A stretch of 64,000 nucleotides of DNA from Vibrio agarivorans (GCF_030409635.1 NZ_JAUFQF010000001.1:1178001-1242000); one strand, 5' to 3'. Numbered from the stretch's first letter, positions 6,778 through 16,571 are shown. Numbers and translations: made by a program. Notes: a model not told the origin generated them from the sequence alone.

Positions 6778-9633
6778 TCAAGCCTTGCGAATATTACAGA
6801 GTGTCACTTTGGTTTCCTGCATAAGCGTCACAGGGTCATAACCATAAGTGGTTGCTGTGTTGGCAGCCTCGCCAATCACATAAGGGTCGGCACCTTCAGG
6901 GTATTTCGAGCGAAGGTCTTCACCCTCAAACTTACCGCCGAAGTGGAACGGAATGAACGCCAAACCTGGCTTAACGCGGCGTGTTACCAGCGCTTTCACC
7001 TTGATGCGTCCTTTTTCTGCCCCTTCAACCCACACTTCATCACCGTCTTTAAAGCCGATGTCATTTGCGTCTTTCGGGTTCACCTCAACAAACATCTCTT
7101 GCTGAAGCTCAGCTAGCCAAGGGTTAGAACGGGTTTCTTCACCACCACCCTCGTATTCAACCAAGCGGCCCGATGTCAGAATAATTGGATACTCTTCTGA
7201 TTTATCTTGAGCTTGAATCGATTTATAGAGTGTTGGAACACGGAAGATCGCGTCTTTGTCATCCCATGTAGGGTAATCTGTCACAAGGTCGCGTCGCGGT
7301 GTGTATAGCGGCTCACGGTGCAGTGGCACGCGGTCTGGGAAAGTCCAAACAATCGCACGCGCTTTTGCGTTACCGAAAGGAATACAGCCATGCTTGATAG
7401 CCACACGTTGGATACCACCAGATAGGTCAGTCTTCCAGTTTTTGCCTTCAGCAGCCACTTTCTCTTCTGCAGTCAGATCGTCCCACCAGCCCAGCTGCTT
7501 CAATAGCTTGTCACTGAACTCTGGATACCCGTCTTTGATTTCACTGCCTTTCGAGTAGCTGTCTTCTGCCAATAGGCTTTGGCCTTCAAACTCAACACCG
7601 AAACGTGTACGGAATGTACCGCCACCTTGTGCGACTGGCTTCGAGTTATCATAAAGGATATGCGTACCTGGGTGCTTCATTTCCGGCGTACCCCAACATG
7701 GCCAAGGAAGACCATAGGTTTCGCCGTTCGCAGGGCCGCCTTCCCCTTCGAGTGTGGTTTTATGGAATGTATGCCAGTTTTGCTGGTGCTCTTTGATACG
7801 CTCTGGGCTTTGACCAGAGTAACCGATCGTCCACATACCCTTGTTAAACTCGCGCGTCAGGTCTTCAATCAATGGTTGATTGTTTTCAACTCGAATGTTC
7901 TTGAACAGCTGATCGGCATAACCCAGTTTCTTACTGAGCAAGTACATGATCTCGTGGTCAGGCTTAGATTCAAATAGTGGGTCGACCACTTTGTCACGCC
8001 ATTGAATAGAGCGGTTTGATGCCGTCACGCTGCCGTAGGTTTCAAACTGAGTTGTTGCAGGCAGCAGGTAAACGCCATCGGTGCGATCGTTCATTACTGC
8101 TGCCACCGTTGGATATGGATCGACAATCACCATCATATCCAACTTCTGCATCGCTTTTTTCATCTCAGGGCCGCGAGTTTGAGAGTTCACCGCGTGACCC
8201 CAATAGAACATGGCGCGGATGTTCTCGCGTTGACGAATGTTCTCTTTGTCTTCGAGTACACCGTCAACCCAACGAGAAACAGGAATACCTGCACTGTTCA
8301 TTGGCTTTTGACCACCGTACGCAGTGTCGTCAAAGCGCTCTTTGATCCAATCAAAGTCTACGTCCCAGACTTTCGCCCAGTGACGCCAAGAGCCTTCCGA
8401 CAAGCCGTAGTAACCCGGAAGCGTGTCAGAAAGAACACCAAGGTCAGTGGCACCTTGTACGTTATCGTGACCACGGAAAATGTTCGCACCGCCACCTGAT
8501 TTGCCCATATTACCAAGAGCAAGTTCAAGCACACAGTATGCGCGTGTGTTGTTGTTACCCGTGGTATGTTGAGTACCACCCATACACCAAACCACACAAC
8601 CTGGACGGTTTTCAGAAAGGAGTTTCGCGGTTTGATAAACGTCAGCCTCACTGACACCTGTTACACGCTCAACTTCAGCAGGGTTCCACTTCGCGACTTC
8701 TTCACGGATTTCATCCATACCGAAAACACGCTGGCGAATAAACTCTTTATCTTCCCACTGATTAGCAAACACATGCCACAATACACCCCAGATAAACGCC
8801 ACATCTGAGCCCGGACGCAGAGAAACGTAATGATCAGACTTAGCCGCTGTACGAGTACGACGCGGGTCAGCCACAACGATCTTACAGTTGTTCTTCTCTT
8901 TCGCGATAAGAATGTGCTGCATCGCAACTGGGTGTGCTTCAGCAGGGTTCGAACCAATGAAAAGCATCGACTTACAGTTGTGCATGTCATTGAACGAGTT
9001 GGTCATGGCGCCGTAGCCCCAAGTGTTTGCCACACCAGCAACTGTCGTTGAGTGACAGATACGTGCTTGGTGGTCAACGTTGTTCGTGCCCCACAATGAA
9101 GCCATCTTACGAAAAGCGTATGCTTGCTCGTTACTGTGTTTCGCACTACCTAAGAAGTAAACAGAATCAGGGCCAGATTCTTTACGCAGCTCTAATGCTT
9201 TATTACCAATCTCTTCAATCGCCTCATCCCAAGAGAGCTTTTTCCACTTACCGTTTTCTAGCTTCATTGGGTATTTCAAGCGACGTTCGCCGTGGCCATG
9301 CTCACGCAGCGCTGCGCCTTTCGCACAGTGACCGCCGGCGTTGAACGGGTGGTCGAACGCAGGCTCTTGGCCAGTCCAAACCCCGTTTTGCACTTCCGCG
9401 TAGATGCCACAACCTACCGAACAGTGAGAACAAATAGTACGTTTTATCTCTGTTTTCGCATCAGGGTCGACCGATTTCGCTTGTGCTTTTTTCATCATGC
9501 CCGGAGCAAATAGACCGGCACCTACCATTGCGCCACCAGCGGCAATGGATGTGTTTTTCATGAATGAGCGACGTGATACGCCGAGCTGGTTAGTTTCTTT
9601 GCTCACACTGTCGGAGCGTTTGACTAGTTTCAT
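6778..9633 (-). CDS. Formate dehydrogenase catalytic (molybdopterin) subunit, Cys-type
   Basis: The 951-residue protein begins with a twin-arginine signal (SRRSFMK, residues 20-26) and a [4Fe-4S] motif (C68, C71, C75, C103), followed by molybdopterin oxidoreductase domains and a C-terminal dinucleotide-binding domain. In the active-site loop 'HQARICHSTTVAG' a cysteine (C193) stands where E. coli FdnG/FdoG has selenocysteine, so no UGA recoding is needed. AGGAG precedes the ATG at 9633. It oxidises formate to CO2, probably on the periplasmic side after Tat export. Upstream genes encode its small TAT partner, chaperone and maturation factors. Confidence 0.95.
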   Translation of the reverse strand: MKLVKRSDSVSKETNQLGVSRRSFMKNTSIAAGGAMVGAGLFAPGMMKKAQAKSVDPDAKTEIKRTICSHCSVGCGIYAEVQNGVWTGQEPAFDHPFNAGGHCAKGAALREHGHGERRLKYPMKLENGKWKKLSWDEAIEEIGNKALELRKESGPDSVYFLGSAKHSNEQAYAFRKMASLWGTNNVDHQARICHSTTVAGVANTWGYGAMTNSFNDMHNCKSMLFIGSNPAEAHPVAMQHILIAKEKNNCKIVVADPRRTRTAAKSDHYVSLRPGSDVAFIWGVLWHVFANQWEDKEFIRQRVFGMDEIREEVAKWNPAEVERVTGVSEADVYQTAKLLSENRPGCVVWCMGGTQHTTGNNNTRAYCVLELALGNMGKSGGGANIFRGHDNVQGATDLGVLSDTLPGYYGLSEGSWRHWAKVWDVDFDWIKERFDDTAYGGQKPMNSAGIPVSRWVDGVLEDKENIRQRENIRAMFYWGHAVNSQTRGPEMKKAMQKLDMMVIVDPYPTVAAVMNDRTDGVYLLPATTQFETYGSVTASNRSIQWRDKVVDPLFESKPDHEIMYLLSKKLGYADQLFKNIRVENNQPLIEDLTREFNKGMWTIGYSGQSPERIKEHQQNWHTFHKTTLEGEGGPANGETYGLPWPCWGTPEMKHPGTHILYDNSKPVAQGGGTFRTRFGVEFEGQSLLAEDSYSKGSEIKDGYPEFSDKLLKQLGWWDDLTAEEKVAAEGKNWKTDLSGGIQRVAIKHGCIPFGNAKARAIVWTFPDRVPLHREPLYTPRRDLVTDYPTWDDKDAIFRVPTLYKSIQAQDKSEEYPIILTSGRLVEYEGGGEETRSNPWLAELQQEMFVEVNPKDANDIGFKDGDEVWVEGAEKGRIKVKALVTRRVKPGLAFIPFHFGGKFEGEDLRSKYPEGADPYVIGEAANTATTYGYDPVTLMQETKVTLCNIRKA

Positions 9634-9643
9634 CCTTTATCTC

Positions 9644-9844
9644 CTAAAGTGTGTCGTAGTAGTCGCGCACATGTTGAGTCTCACGATAACCGGTTTTATT
9701 GGTCTCTTTGTCTGCCACTTTCACTGTCTCTGAAGCGGTCGCCACTTTCGTAGTACCCGCAACAACAGCGCCAGCCACAGCAGCCGTGGTTAGGCCTTTG
9801 AGCAAGTCCCTACGGCTTGTGTTTACTTCTTTATTCTCTTTCAT
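9644..9844 (-). CDS. Small twin-arginine protein of the formate dehydrogenase region (TIGR02811-like)
   Basis: This 66-residue protein carries a Tat signal (TSRRDLLKG, residues 9-17) and an alanine-rich hydrophobic stretch, leaving about 30 mature residues that end 'HVRDYYDTL'. It matches the family described as 'formate dehydrogenase region TAT target'. It lies 10 bases before the catalytic subunit gene. Its function is not established; Tat co-export or FDH assembly is inferred from conserved position. Confidence 0.85.
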   Translation of the reverse strand: MKENKEVNTSRRDLLKGLTTAAVAGAVVAGTTKVATASETVKVADKETNKTGYRETQHVRDYYDTL

Positions 9845-9920
9845 CTTTGCTTCCTTACCTTCCGGTAGATATTTTGCGGAGGCTAGAGCCCCTCTATCGA
9901 GCCTGCTGAGTGGAAATCAA

Positions 9921-10565
9921 CTACTCGTAATCCGTGACGTTTTTCACGTCTATCTTCAATTTGCTTTTTGCGCTTTGCTTATTCTCACTAAAACGCACTT
10001 GTTCAAGCGTTAAATAAGCCTGACATAGCTGTGCGACGGCCTTATAAAACACCGCACTCTGCGCTTGCTGTATTTGCTCGGTGAATGACGAGAACCAAGG
10101 GGCAATATGCTTGTTGAACACCACTTGTTGCAGCGCCTCTTCTTCACCAGTCAGCATCGCCATTACTTCACACAACGCAGCGATATGATCCTCGGGCTCT
10201 TTCACATTGTCTTCGCGTTCAATGCCCAAAAGCTCAAGATCGTGTCTGATCTCTGCTAACGGCTTCTCCATCATTGAGCCTGTTAGATGCCACGAAGCAA
10301 ACGGCACCGCCTCTCCGCGACCAATACCAATAAACAGGTCTTGGTACTCTTCTGCTAGTGACAGCTGATCCGATTCTGTTGCCGCTTGCTGAAGTGCAAT
10401 CCACGCATGCTGCATATCACTCTCTGCTTGCTCGACGTCTAAAGACGTCAGAAAGTCGATCACTTCAGGGGTTGGGGCGTTACGGAATAAAGCCGAAAGT
10501 ACCAAGTAGATCTCGGTTCTTAATGTTTGCTCTTGTTCCTGATGTTGTTCTTGTCGATTTTCCAA
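9921..10565 (-). CDS. TorD/DmsD-family redox enzyme maturation chaperone
   Basis: The 214-residue, mostly helical protein has the family hallmark region 'YQDLFIGIGRGEAVPFASWHLTGS' (about residues 78-101) and the later 'EDHIAALCEVMAML' helix. TorD-type chaperones bind Tat signal peptides and apo-molybdoenzymes before cofactor insertion. Its place between the Fe-S protein gene and the FDH catalytic genes indicates that FDH is the client. Confidence 0.88.
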   Translation of the reverse strand: MENRQEQHQEQEQTLRTEIYLVLSALFRNAPTPEVIDFLTSLDVEQAESDMQHAWIALQQAATESDQLSLAEEYQDLFIGIGRGEAVPFASWHLTGSMMEKPLAEIRHDLELLGIEREDNVKEPEDHIAALCEVMAMLTGEEEALQQVVFNKHIAPWFSSFTEQIQQAQSAVFYKAVAQLCQAYLTLEQVRFSENKQSAKSKLKIDVKNVTDYE

Positions 10566-10578
10566 CTCCGGCTCCTAG

Positions 10579-12240
10579 CTAGTATTTCAATTGTTTCATT
10601 GGATCTTTGGCCATAGCGTCAAAAACATCAATCACCCGACAGTCTTCACACATCGCAATGCGATTTAGTGCCGCTTCGTCAGCATAATGTGAATGATTGC
10701 GCAGCTTGTTCTGCAACATGTCGATCATCGACTGCGGAGCAAACGGTTTTTGGCAGCGAATGCACTCTGCCGCTTTCTCTTGATGAATCACAACAGCGTT
10801 TTGACGTTCTTCTTGCACCCAGTTCATGCGCGGCGTCAGTGTCAGAACTTTTTCCGGACACGCTTTCTCACATAAGCCACACTGAACACAGTCTTGTTCA
10901 ACAAATTTAAGTGACGGTGAGTTGCCATCAGTATGTAGGGCACGAGTCGGGCAAACGGCGACACAGCTCATACACAATGTGCAGCCTTGGCTGTCACATG
11001 AGACATTGCCATAAGGTGCGTTAGCTGGGAGCGAAACGATATTTTCTACCGGGATACGTGACGCAGACATAGCATCTAGTGCGCTAAACAGGCGCTGACG
11101 CTTATTACCCGGCAAATCACCAAGTGAAAGGTCAAAAGAATCCGTACACAGTATCGGCGCTTCTTCACGCAGTGACTCCAAATACAGGATATCAATAGTC
11201 TCTTTAGCAATGCCCAATTGATCTAACAGCTCTTGTGCAATCGCTACTTCATTGCTTAGTACGCGGATGATGGTTTGTGGCATGTGCTTTGAGGCAGCAA
11301 ATAGCACTTGTGTCGCGCCATTCACTAAAGCCGCAAACCAAGTATCAATACCGATAGAAGGCAACTCTTCGACAACGACTGGGATCACATTATCAGGCAG
11401 TGCTTTGAGTGCCATAACATTATATGACTCGTGACGTGAGCTACAGATCAATACGATAGGGTCGATACCGCCTTCTTGTTCATAATTGGCCAATGTACGC
11501 TCTATGAATTTCTGCGTATCGTCTGGATTTGGCAGGGCGTAATGAATCGCTTCGGTTGGGCAGCTTGTGGCACACGTCCCCACACCTTGGCATAGGTATG
11601 GGTTAATCTCGATACGATGGCCAATTTTGTCATTGCCTTCACTCGACAGCGCGCCAGCAGGACACGCATCAACACAGCGCTCACACCCTTTAACCCCGCG
11701 CGAGCTGTGTGCGCACATGTCGGTATCAAGGCGGAAGAACTTGGGTTTATCGAACGTGCCCATTAGGGTTGGGATCTCTTCGAGCGCCTCTGCCAGTTTC
11801 GGATAACCGCGGCCCACTGGGTAGTAGCCGGGTACTGGTACTTCTTCGGTCATGCAGCTGTTCAGGCATAGGTCGAGAACCACGTCAAAGCAGTCACTAT
11901 TAATCGCTGCATTCGCAAGGTTATTCGTTACACCATGGTTTTCGATAAGCACTTCAAAAGTGCCAAGAAAGCCAGAAACCTGCACTGCGCTTGCAAAATA
12001 GATATTGTCCTGCGCGCCCTTTTCACCATCAGTAGACAGCAGCGTTAGGCTAGTAACCTGTGACAGTTGCGCCGCAGCACTTTCAATAATCGCAGTGGGG
12101 CCGATGATCAACGTATGACCACCACTTTCATAGCTCACAGTAGGCGGAATTAAGTTGGTCAACTCAACGGTATTTTCAAAAGCGTAGCGTCTTGCCAGAC
12201 CATTTTTTGATGTTGCTTGTTGTAATAATTCTTTCAGCAT
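10579..12240 (-). CDS. 4Fe-4S polyferredoxin-like protein of the formate dehydrogenase locus
   Basis: The protein (553 residues) has two pairs of [4Fe-4S] motifs. One pair is near residues 190-230 ('CERCVDACPAGAL', 'CATSCPTEAIHY') and the other near 415-465 ('CTLCMSCVAVCPTRAL', 'CVQCGLCEKACPEKVL'). Two more CxxC pairs lie near the C-terminus ('CIRC', 'CEDC'). It has no signal peptide, so it should be cytoplasmic. The same gene accompanies FDH in other Vibrio and Shewanella. Electron transfer or a role in FDH maturation is likely, but the partner is not known. It ends 14 bases before the chaperone gene. Confidence 0.85.
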   Translation of the reverse strand: MLKELLQQATSKNGLARRYAFENTVELTNLIPPTVSYESGGHTLIIGPTAIIESAAAQLSQVTSLTLLSTDGEKGAQDNIYFASAVQVSGFLGTFEVLIENHGVTNNLANAAINSDCFDVVLDLCLNSCMTEEVPVPGYYPVGRGYPKLAEALEEIPTLMGTFDKPKFFRLDTDMCAHSSRGVKGCERCVDACPAGALSSEGNDKIGHRIEINPYLCQGVGTCATSCPTEAIHYALPNPDDTQKFIERTLANYEQEGGIDPIVLICSSRHESYNVMALKALPDNVIPVVVEELPSIGIDTWFAALVNGATQVLFAASKHMPQTIIRVLSNEVAIAQELLDQLGIAKETIDILYLESLREEAPILCTDSFDLSLGDLPGNKRQRLFSALDAMSASRIPVENIVSLPANAPYGNVSCDSQGCTLCMSCVAVCPTRALHTDGNSPSLKFVEQDCVQCGLCEKACPEKVLTLTPRMNWVQEERQNAVVIHQEKAAECIRCQKPFAPQSMIDMLQNKLRNHSHYADEAALNRIAMCEDCRVIDVFDAMAKDPMKQLKY

Positions 12241-12465
12241 TGCTCAGTTCATTCTGTGTGTAGGTCGCTTGCTTAACCTTCATTTTAGTAGGCTTTTAAT
12301 GCCCAAGGCTGACTATCCACCTTGTCCTGATTAAAGGTGACTTCAGAGTGCCTAAACGCCCTTCAACTAAAATAGGTAATCAACAACTTATAGCAAACCC
12401 CATGCCAAACACTTTTTTGTTATTTTTCAATCAACTAGCTCATAGCCATTAGGCGTGAAAGCAAT

Positions 12466-12501
12466 AAAAAAACCACCTGCGACAAATTGTCTCAGGTGGT
12501 T
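12466..12501 (-). terminator. Intrinsic terminator after the DUF3306 gene
   Basis: On the minus strand AACCACCTG pairs with CAGGTGGTT, with an inner GACAA/TTGTC stem, followed by seven T. It ends transcripts of the DUF3305-DUF3306 pair, so the polyferredoxin gene (start 12240) probably has its own promoter in 12241-12465. Confidence 0.85.
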
Positions 12502-12526
12502 CAGTCACGAATTAGTCAAAATGTAC

Positions 12527-13204
12527 CTATTTTTTGTGTGGTATATTTTGTCTCACATTTAAGTCTTCATCTTCTGTTAGAGCATTAGACTCGGGCACTT
12601 CCACTGGATCAGGCTCGCTGTCTAACAAGTCAGAGTTTGCTTCTTGGGGAGGCTCTTGAGCACTTTCCGTTGAGTGAGAATGATCGTCTAGTAAAGCATC
12701 TTCTGCGTACTCTTCACTGACTTCTTCTTCGGGTTTATCGTTGACCCAATCTCTTAGTTTATCTGCAACACCTTCTGACAAGGTTTTCAGATTACTGTAA
12801 TCATCATCATAGTCATCTAAACCATCACGAACATTAAACTCCTCGGAGAGAAACAGCTTTCTAAGCGCGGCTTTCTTGATGCTTTCCGATGCCTCTGATA
12901 CCAGCAGGTTAGCAATTGACGTCTCTTGGGGGACGTCTGTTTCCGTAGCGCTTGCGGTCTCTGCAACACCAGCATCCTCGACGTTGTCAGTACTTTGTTC
13001 TCGTTCCAAGTTTGATTGCTGTTCTGCTTCTTCATTCACAGAATTAACAGGTTCAGCTTTGACGATTTCAGCCTCTGAATTTAGCTTTTCATCTCTAACG
13101 TGTTCACGGAGTTGCTCACTGACATGTTCACGAGCATCTTTGCTCTCATGCTGTGACTCTTCTATTTTTCGCTGAGACCAGCGGCTTATAAAACTACTTG
13201 CCAT
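12527..13204 (-). CDS. DUF3306 family acidic protein
   Basis: This very acidic 225-residue protein opens with the family motif 'SFISRWSQRKIEE', is rich in E/D/S throughout, and has an ordered-looking centre 'KAALRKLFLSEEFNVRDGLDDYDDDY' (about 110-137). DUF3306 is found beside formate dehydrogenases in gamma-proteobacteria. Its biochemical role is unknown. It overlaps the upstream DUF3305 gene by 11 bases, so the two are translationally coupled. Confidence 0.82.
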   Translation of the reverse strand: MASSFISRWSQRKIEESQHESKDAREHVSEQLREHVRDEKLNSEAEIVKAEPVNSVNEEAEQQSNLEREQSTDNVEDAGVAETASATETDVPQETSIANLLVSEASESIKKAALRKLFLSEEFNVRDGLDDYDDDYSNLKTLSEGVADKLRDWVNDKPEEEVSEEYAEDALLDDHSHSTESAQEPPQEANSDLLDSEPDPVEVPESNALTEDEDLNVRQNIPHKK

Positions 13205-13658
13205 TAGCGCGCCCTGCTCCCTTACGCTTCTTACGTCTTACCTCCAGTAGCTCACCATGACGGCCAATGTAGGCCTCCATCCAAGCTTGCACAGCAAGGG
13301 GCATATCGCAGGAAAGAACCTGATTATCACCGTCCATATACTGCCCAGCTACGGTTTGAGAAGCAGTAAGCAATTGAATAATTGGGCGCTCTCCTGAGTC
13401 AACATTATCCATAATTAAAAACAACTTAGGTTGCTGTGAGCTCAAGTTGAAGCGGTAGTCGGTGCGTTCATCTTTGTGCAGTTGTAATAAGCACACATCA
13501 ATTTCATTGGGTTCTGGATTCAAGTTAAACCCATCAAGTGTCCACTGTGTGGTTGTCCACATGCCGGTTTTTATTTCATGCTCGACTCTAAGTACACCGA
13601 TAGCCCAGCTAGTGTCGGTTTTCTCATTCTCTTGTGTGATTTCTTCGCTCACTGACAT
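13194..13658 (-). CDS. DUF3305 family protein
   Basis: The 154-residue cytoplasmic protein contains 'WAIGVLRVEHEIKTGMWTTTQWTLDGF' and a basic C-terminal tail (RRKKRKGAGR). It is the usual partner of DUF3306 at FDH loci; the function of either is not established. It lies divergent from fdhD, with a 301-base shared upstream region that should hold both promoters. I see no obvious operator there. Confidence 0.82.
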   Translation of the reverse strand: MSVSEEITQENEKTDTSWAIGVLRVEHEIKTGMWTTTQWTLDGFNLNPEPNEIDVCLLQLHKDERTDYRFNLSSQQPKLFLIMDNVDSGERPIIQLLTASQTVAGQYMDGDNQVLSCDMPLAVQAWMEAYIGRHGELLEVRRKKRKGAGRANGK

Positions 13659-13959
13659 TATCCACTCACTTTGTTAAACAATACGCATAAGACATTGTGT
13701 CTGCTGATTGGCCACTCTTTCTCTAATGATCTTGGTAAAGCAATAACTACGCCATGCTTTTATTCTAGACCGTAAGTTATCAAAGCGACTAGTGAGATGA
13801 CTTCAGCTCATAGATTGCTCTCAATTGGAATAAGACTTGCTAACAGTTTGATTTATTGATACCGAAAAAGCAGCTAGGGTTATAGATAGAATGAGGAGGG
13901 GTGTTATAGTCTGTGATTCTGTTCCTCGCCCTACTCCACCATTCAATTAGGAAATAACT

Positions 13960-14790
13960 GTGGCCAAACCAAACATAATAAAAACCAGCGAAAACCCACT
14001 ACAAACCATCGAAGTTGACGTGTTCGATGAGTATGGCGAAAAGCTTACTAAACAGATCGCGTGTGAACGCCCGTTAACCGTTATGCTTAATTGGAAAGAG
14101 ATCGTCACACTGATGACGCTTGGCTCTCGCCCTGAAGCTTTGGTGTTGGGTTATTTAAAAAACCAGAGCTTTCTATCTGATCCAGAAGCGATTGAATCAG
14201 TGATTATCGATTGGGAAACGCACAGCGCGGCGGTCATCACCAAAGAGAATACAGATCATTTAGACAAAGCGCTGACGAAGAAAACCGTCACCTCTGGATG
14301 CGGACAGGGCACCATGTATGGCAATGTAATGAAGCAGCTTGAGAACTACAAAGTACCTCAAGTGACACTCAAACAGTCAGAAATCTATTCGGCACTAGAA
14401 GCGCTCACCCATTACAACGATACGTATAAAAAAGCGGGAGCAGTTCATGGCTGCGCGGTATGCAAAGGCGATGAAGTGCTGTCTTTTGTTGAAGATGTCG
14501 GTCGTCACAACGCGGTTGATACTCTTGCGGGAGAGATGTGGCTTAACCAAGATTTAGGTGACGATAAGATTTTCTACACCACGGGTCGACTGACATCAGA
14601 GATGGTGATCAAGGTGGCTCAGATGGGGATTCCAGTGCTGTTATCTCGCTCAGGCGTGACCCAAATGGGGCTCGACCTCGCAAAACAGTTTGGGATCATC
14701 ACAATTGCTCGCGCGAAGGGCTTGCGCTTTCAAGCATTCCATGGCGCAGATCGCATTGTGTTTGATGTGAAAGGCGGCACTGAGGACTAA
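13960..14790 (+). CDS. fdhD: FdhD sulfur carrier for formate dehydrogenase activation
   Basis: This 276-residue protein has the FdhD signatures 'HGCAVC' (C165, C168) and 'EDVGRHNAVDTLAGE' (about 178-191). FdhD passes sulfur from IscS to the molybdenum cofactor of FDH, an essential activation step in E. coli. The usual CGxC pair is here 'SGCGQG' (C114): the first cysteine is kept but the second is glycine. It starts with GTG at 13960 after TTAGGAAA. It is divergent from the DUF3305/3306 genes and serves the FDH genes at 5-10 kb. Confidence 0.93.
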   Translation: MAKPNIIKTSENPLQTIEVDVFDEYGEKLTKQIACERPLTVMLNWKEIVTLMTLGSRPEALVLGYLKNQSFLSDPEAIESVIIDWETHSAAVITKENTDHLDKALTKKTVTSGCGQGTMYGNVMKQLENYKVPQVTLKQSEIYSALEALTHYNDTYKKAGAVHGCAVCKGDEVLSFVEDVGRHNAVDTLAGEMWLNQDLGDDKIFYTTGRLTSEMVIKVAQMGIPVLLSRSGVTQMGLDLAKQFGIITIARAKGLRFQAFHGADRIVFDVKGGTED

Positions 14791-14903
14791 TATCACCGTG
14801 GTGTGTATTTCGCCAATCAAGCTGCAACGATGTGCGAGTTAGCTCGAATCAGCGTATAGTGACGTACATCGAAATACGTAATGACTAGATACAGAGTAAG
14901 ACT

Positions 14904-15152
14904 ATGATCAACGATCCTAAAGTTATTGATACCCTTGAAGAGCTTGAGAGCTTTCTTATCACGGTAGAAAGCGGCGCACTAGGCCTATCAGACGTGGCTG
15001 GCATTGCACTAGCGACTACCAACAGCGATGGCCGCCCTTTTGTTGCTGTGCTTGATAGCAAACATCAACTGCTTCTTGGCCGCTGGGTGTCTGCAGACGT
15101 GTATGAAAACGGCAAAGACCTAGTTCGTAATGGGCCAAGCAAAAAGCACTAA
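14904..15152 (+). CDS. Small conserved-looking protein downstream of fdhD, function unknown
   Basis: This 82-residue soluble protein has a plausible alpha/beta composition ('VAGIALATTNSDGRPFVAVLDSKHQLLLGRWVSADVYENGKDL'). I do not recognise the family. It follows fdhD by 113 bases on the same strand and ends just before a strong terminator, which supports a real gene. Nothing in the sequence indicates a role. Confidence 0.65.
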   Translation: MINDPKVIDTLEELESFLITVESGALGLSDVAGIALATTNSDGRPFVAVLDSKHQLLLGRWVSADVYENGKDLVRNGPSKKH

Positions 15153-15180
15153 TCTTTGCGTAAGCTAATTAAGATAGATA

Positions 15181-15211
15181 AAACCAGAAGTTGTTATTTC
15201 ACTTCTGGTTT
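15181..15211. terminator. Bidirectional intrinsic terminator
   Basis: AAACCAGAAGT (15181-15191) and ACTTCTGGTTT (15201-15211) form an 11-bp stem with a 9-base loop. T-runs follow on both strands. It separates the small gene from the convergent yegD-like gene. Confidence 0.9.
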
Positions 15212-15218
15212 TTACTGT

Positions 15219-16571
15219 TTATCTGAAAATTAAATCCGCACGACGCGCTAGCCCCGATGTGACAGAACCAAAAAAGTCACCGCGTACCACAGGTATCTCT
15301 CCCAGAACAGATTTCACTGCATTGGTTAAGATTGGCGAGCGTGCTGAACCACCTGTCATAAACACCATATCTGGATTGATGCCGCTTTGAACTACTGCCT
15401 CTTCCACCAACGCTTTGATTTTACTTGTTGGAGGCTCAATCGCCGCTTCTAAGCTAGATTTCGTCACATCTATCCGGAAGGTTTCAGACAGTAAGTTGAG
15501 ATTGGCACTGTAGTGTTCACTATCACCCAATGCGATTTTGGTTTTCTCGGCTTCTCGAATCACACTGTAACCCAGTGTCTCTTTATGCAGTGTGAGCAGA
15601 CGACTGACCTTTTCAGGCTCTTTCGCTTCTCGGAGGAACTGTTGTAGTACCGCTAGGTTATCGTGCGCATAAAAGCTACGTTGTGCTTGAACATCACTAA
15701 TAACAATAGGGTTCCAAAATTGAATCAGCGGAATGTCTAACCCAGATTGACGTTTCGTACCCATCCCAAATTCTGACATAAAGCACTTAAATGCGGTGTA
15801 GATATCTAGGTCGTTACCGCCTACCATTTGCCCCGAGTGAGCCAGCAGTGAATCGGTACGGTCCAATTGTTGCGCCCAACTCGGGCCCATTTGGATCATA
15901 GAGCAATCGGTAGTACCACCACCAATATCGACAATCAGTACGTTTTTATCCTCGGTTAGACTCGATTCAAACTCTAAACCCGCAGCGACAGGCTCAAACT
16001 GAAATTCAACGTCTTTAAAGCCTGCTCGGTTGGCAGCATTGCGAAGAATACCCTCAGCTTGAATATTAGACTTATCTCCCCCACGTCCAAGAAAGTTTAC
16101 TGGACGACCAATCACCGCTTGTGTCACTTCCTGATTTAAGTGGGTCTCAGTGCGGTTTTTGATGTTACTCATCATGGCACACACCAAGTCCTCAAAAAAG
16201 GACAACTGCATGTCTCGCAAGCCCATCGCGCCAAGGAAAGACTTGGGTGATTTCACGTAGTAGACATCTTTTGGATCTTCTAGATAGAGCTCAAGCGCCT
16301 CATGTCCAAATTTCACGTCATCAGAACGAACATCAAGCCCCTCCTCGTGATTCACCTTAATTGCGCGACGAAGTAGCGCTTCACCAGAAGCATTGACTGG
16401 CTTTATCTCTTTGCAACGAAATAGGTATTCAGAAACCGTTTCTGAATTGGGTGCACACAGAGTAGAAGGAACATATAGGTCATCACCAACAAGTGGGATC
16501 TGTTGGACAACACCGTCAAATAACTGAGCAACCGAGCAGTTTGCTGTACCGTAATCGAAACCTATCGCCAT
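15219..16571 (-). CDS. yegD: YegD-like Hsp70-family chaperone
   Basis: At 450 residues it equals E. coli YegD and matches it closely along its length. It starts 'GFDYGTANCSVAQL' (ATP phosphate loop 1), has 'VDIGGGTTDCSMIQMGP' near 215 and 'FMTGGSARSPILTNAVK' near 405. It contains the actin-like ATPase fold of DnaK but lacks the separate substrate-binding domain. The client is unknown. It appears to be a single-gene unit. Confidence 0.92.
   Translation of the reverse strand: MAIGFDYGTANCSVAQLFDGVVQQIPLVGDDLYVPSTLCAPNSETVSEYLFRCKEIKPVNASGEALLRRAIKVNHEEGLDVRSDDVKFGHEALELYLEDPKDVYYVKSPKSFLGAMGLRDMQLSFFEDLVCAMMSNIKNRTETHLNQEVTQAVIGRPVNFLGRGGDKSNIQAEGILRNAANRAGFKDVEFQFEPVAAGLEFESSLTEDKNVLIVDIGGGTTDCSMIQMGPSWAQQLDRTDSLLAHSGQMVGGNDLDIYTAFKCFMSEFGMGTKRQSGLDIPLIQFWNPIVISDVQAQRSFYAHDNLAVLQQFLREAKEPEKVSRLLTLHKETLGYSVIREAEKTKIALGDSEHYSANLNLLSETFRIDVTKSSLEAAIEPPTSKIKALVEEAVVQSGINPDMVFMTGGSARSPILTNAVKSVLGEIPVVRGDFFGSVTSGLARRADLIFR

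Noticed and set aside
9000..9100. Selenocysteine codon in formate dehydrogenase
   Set aside because: The active-site position (C193 region) is a normal Cys codon, with no in-frame TGA.
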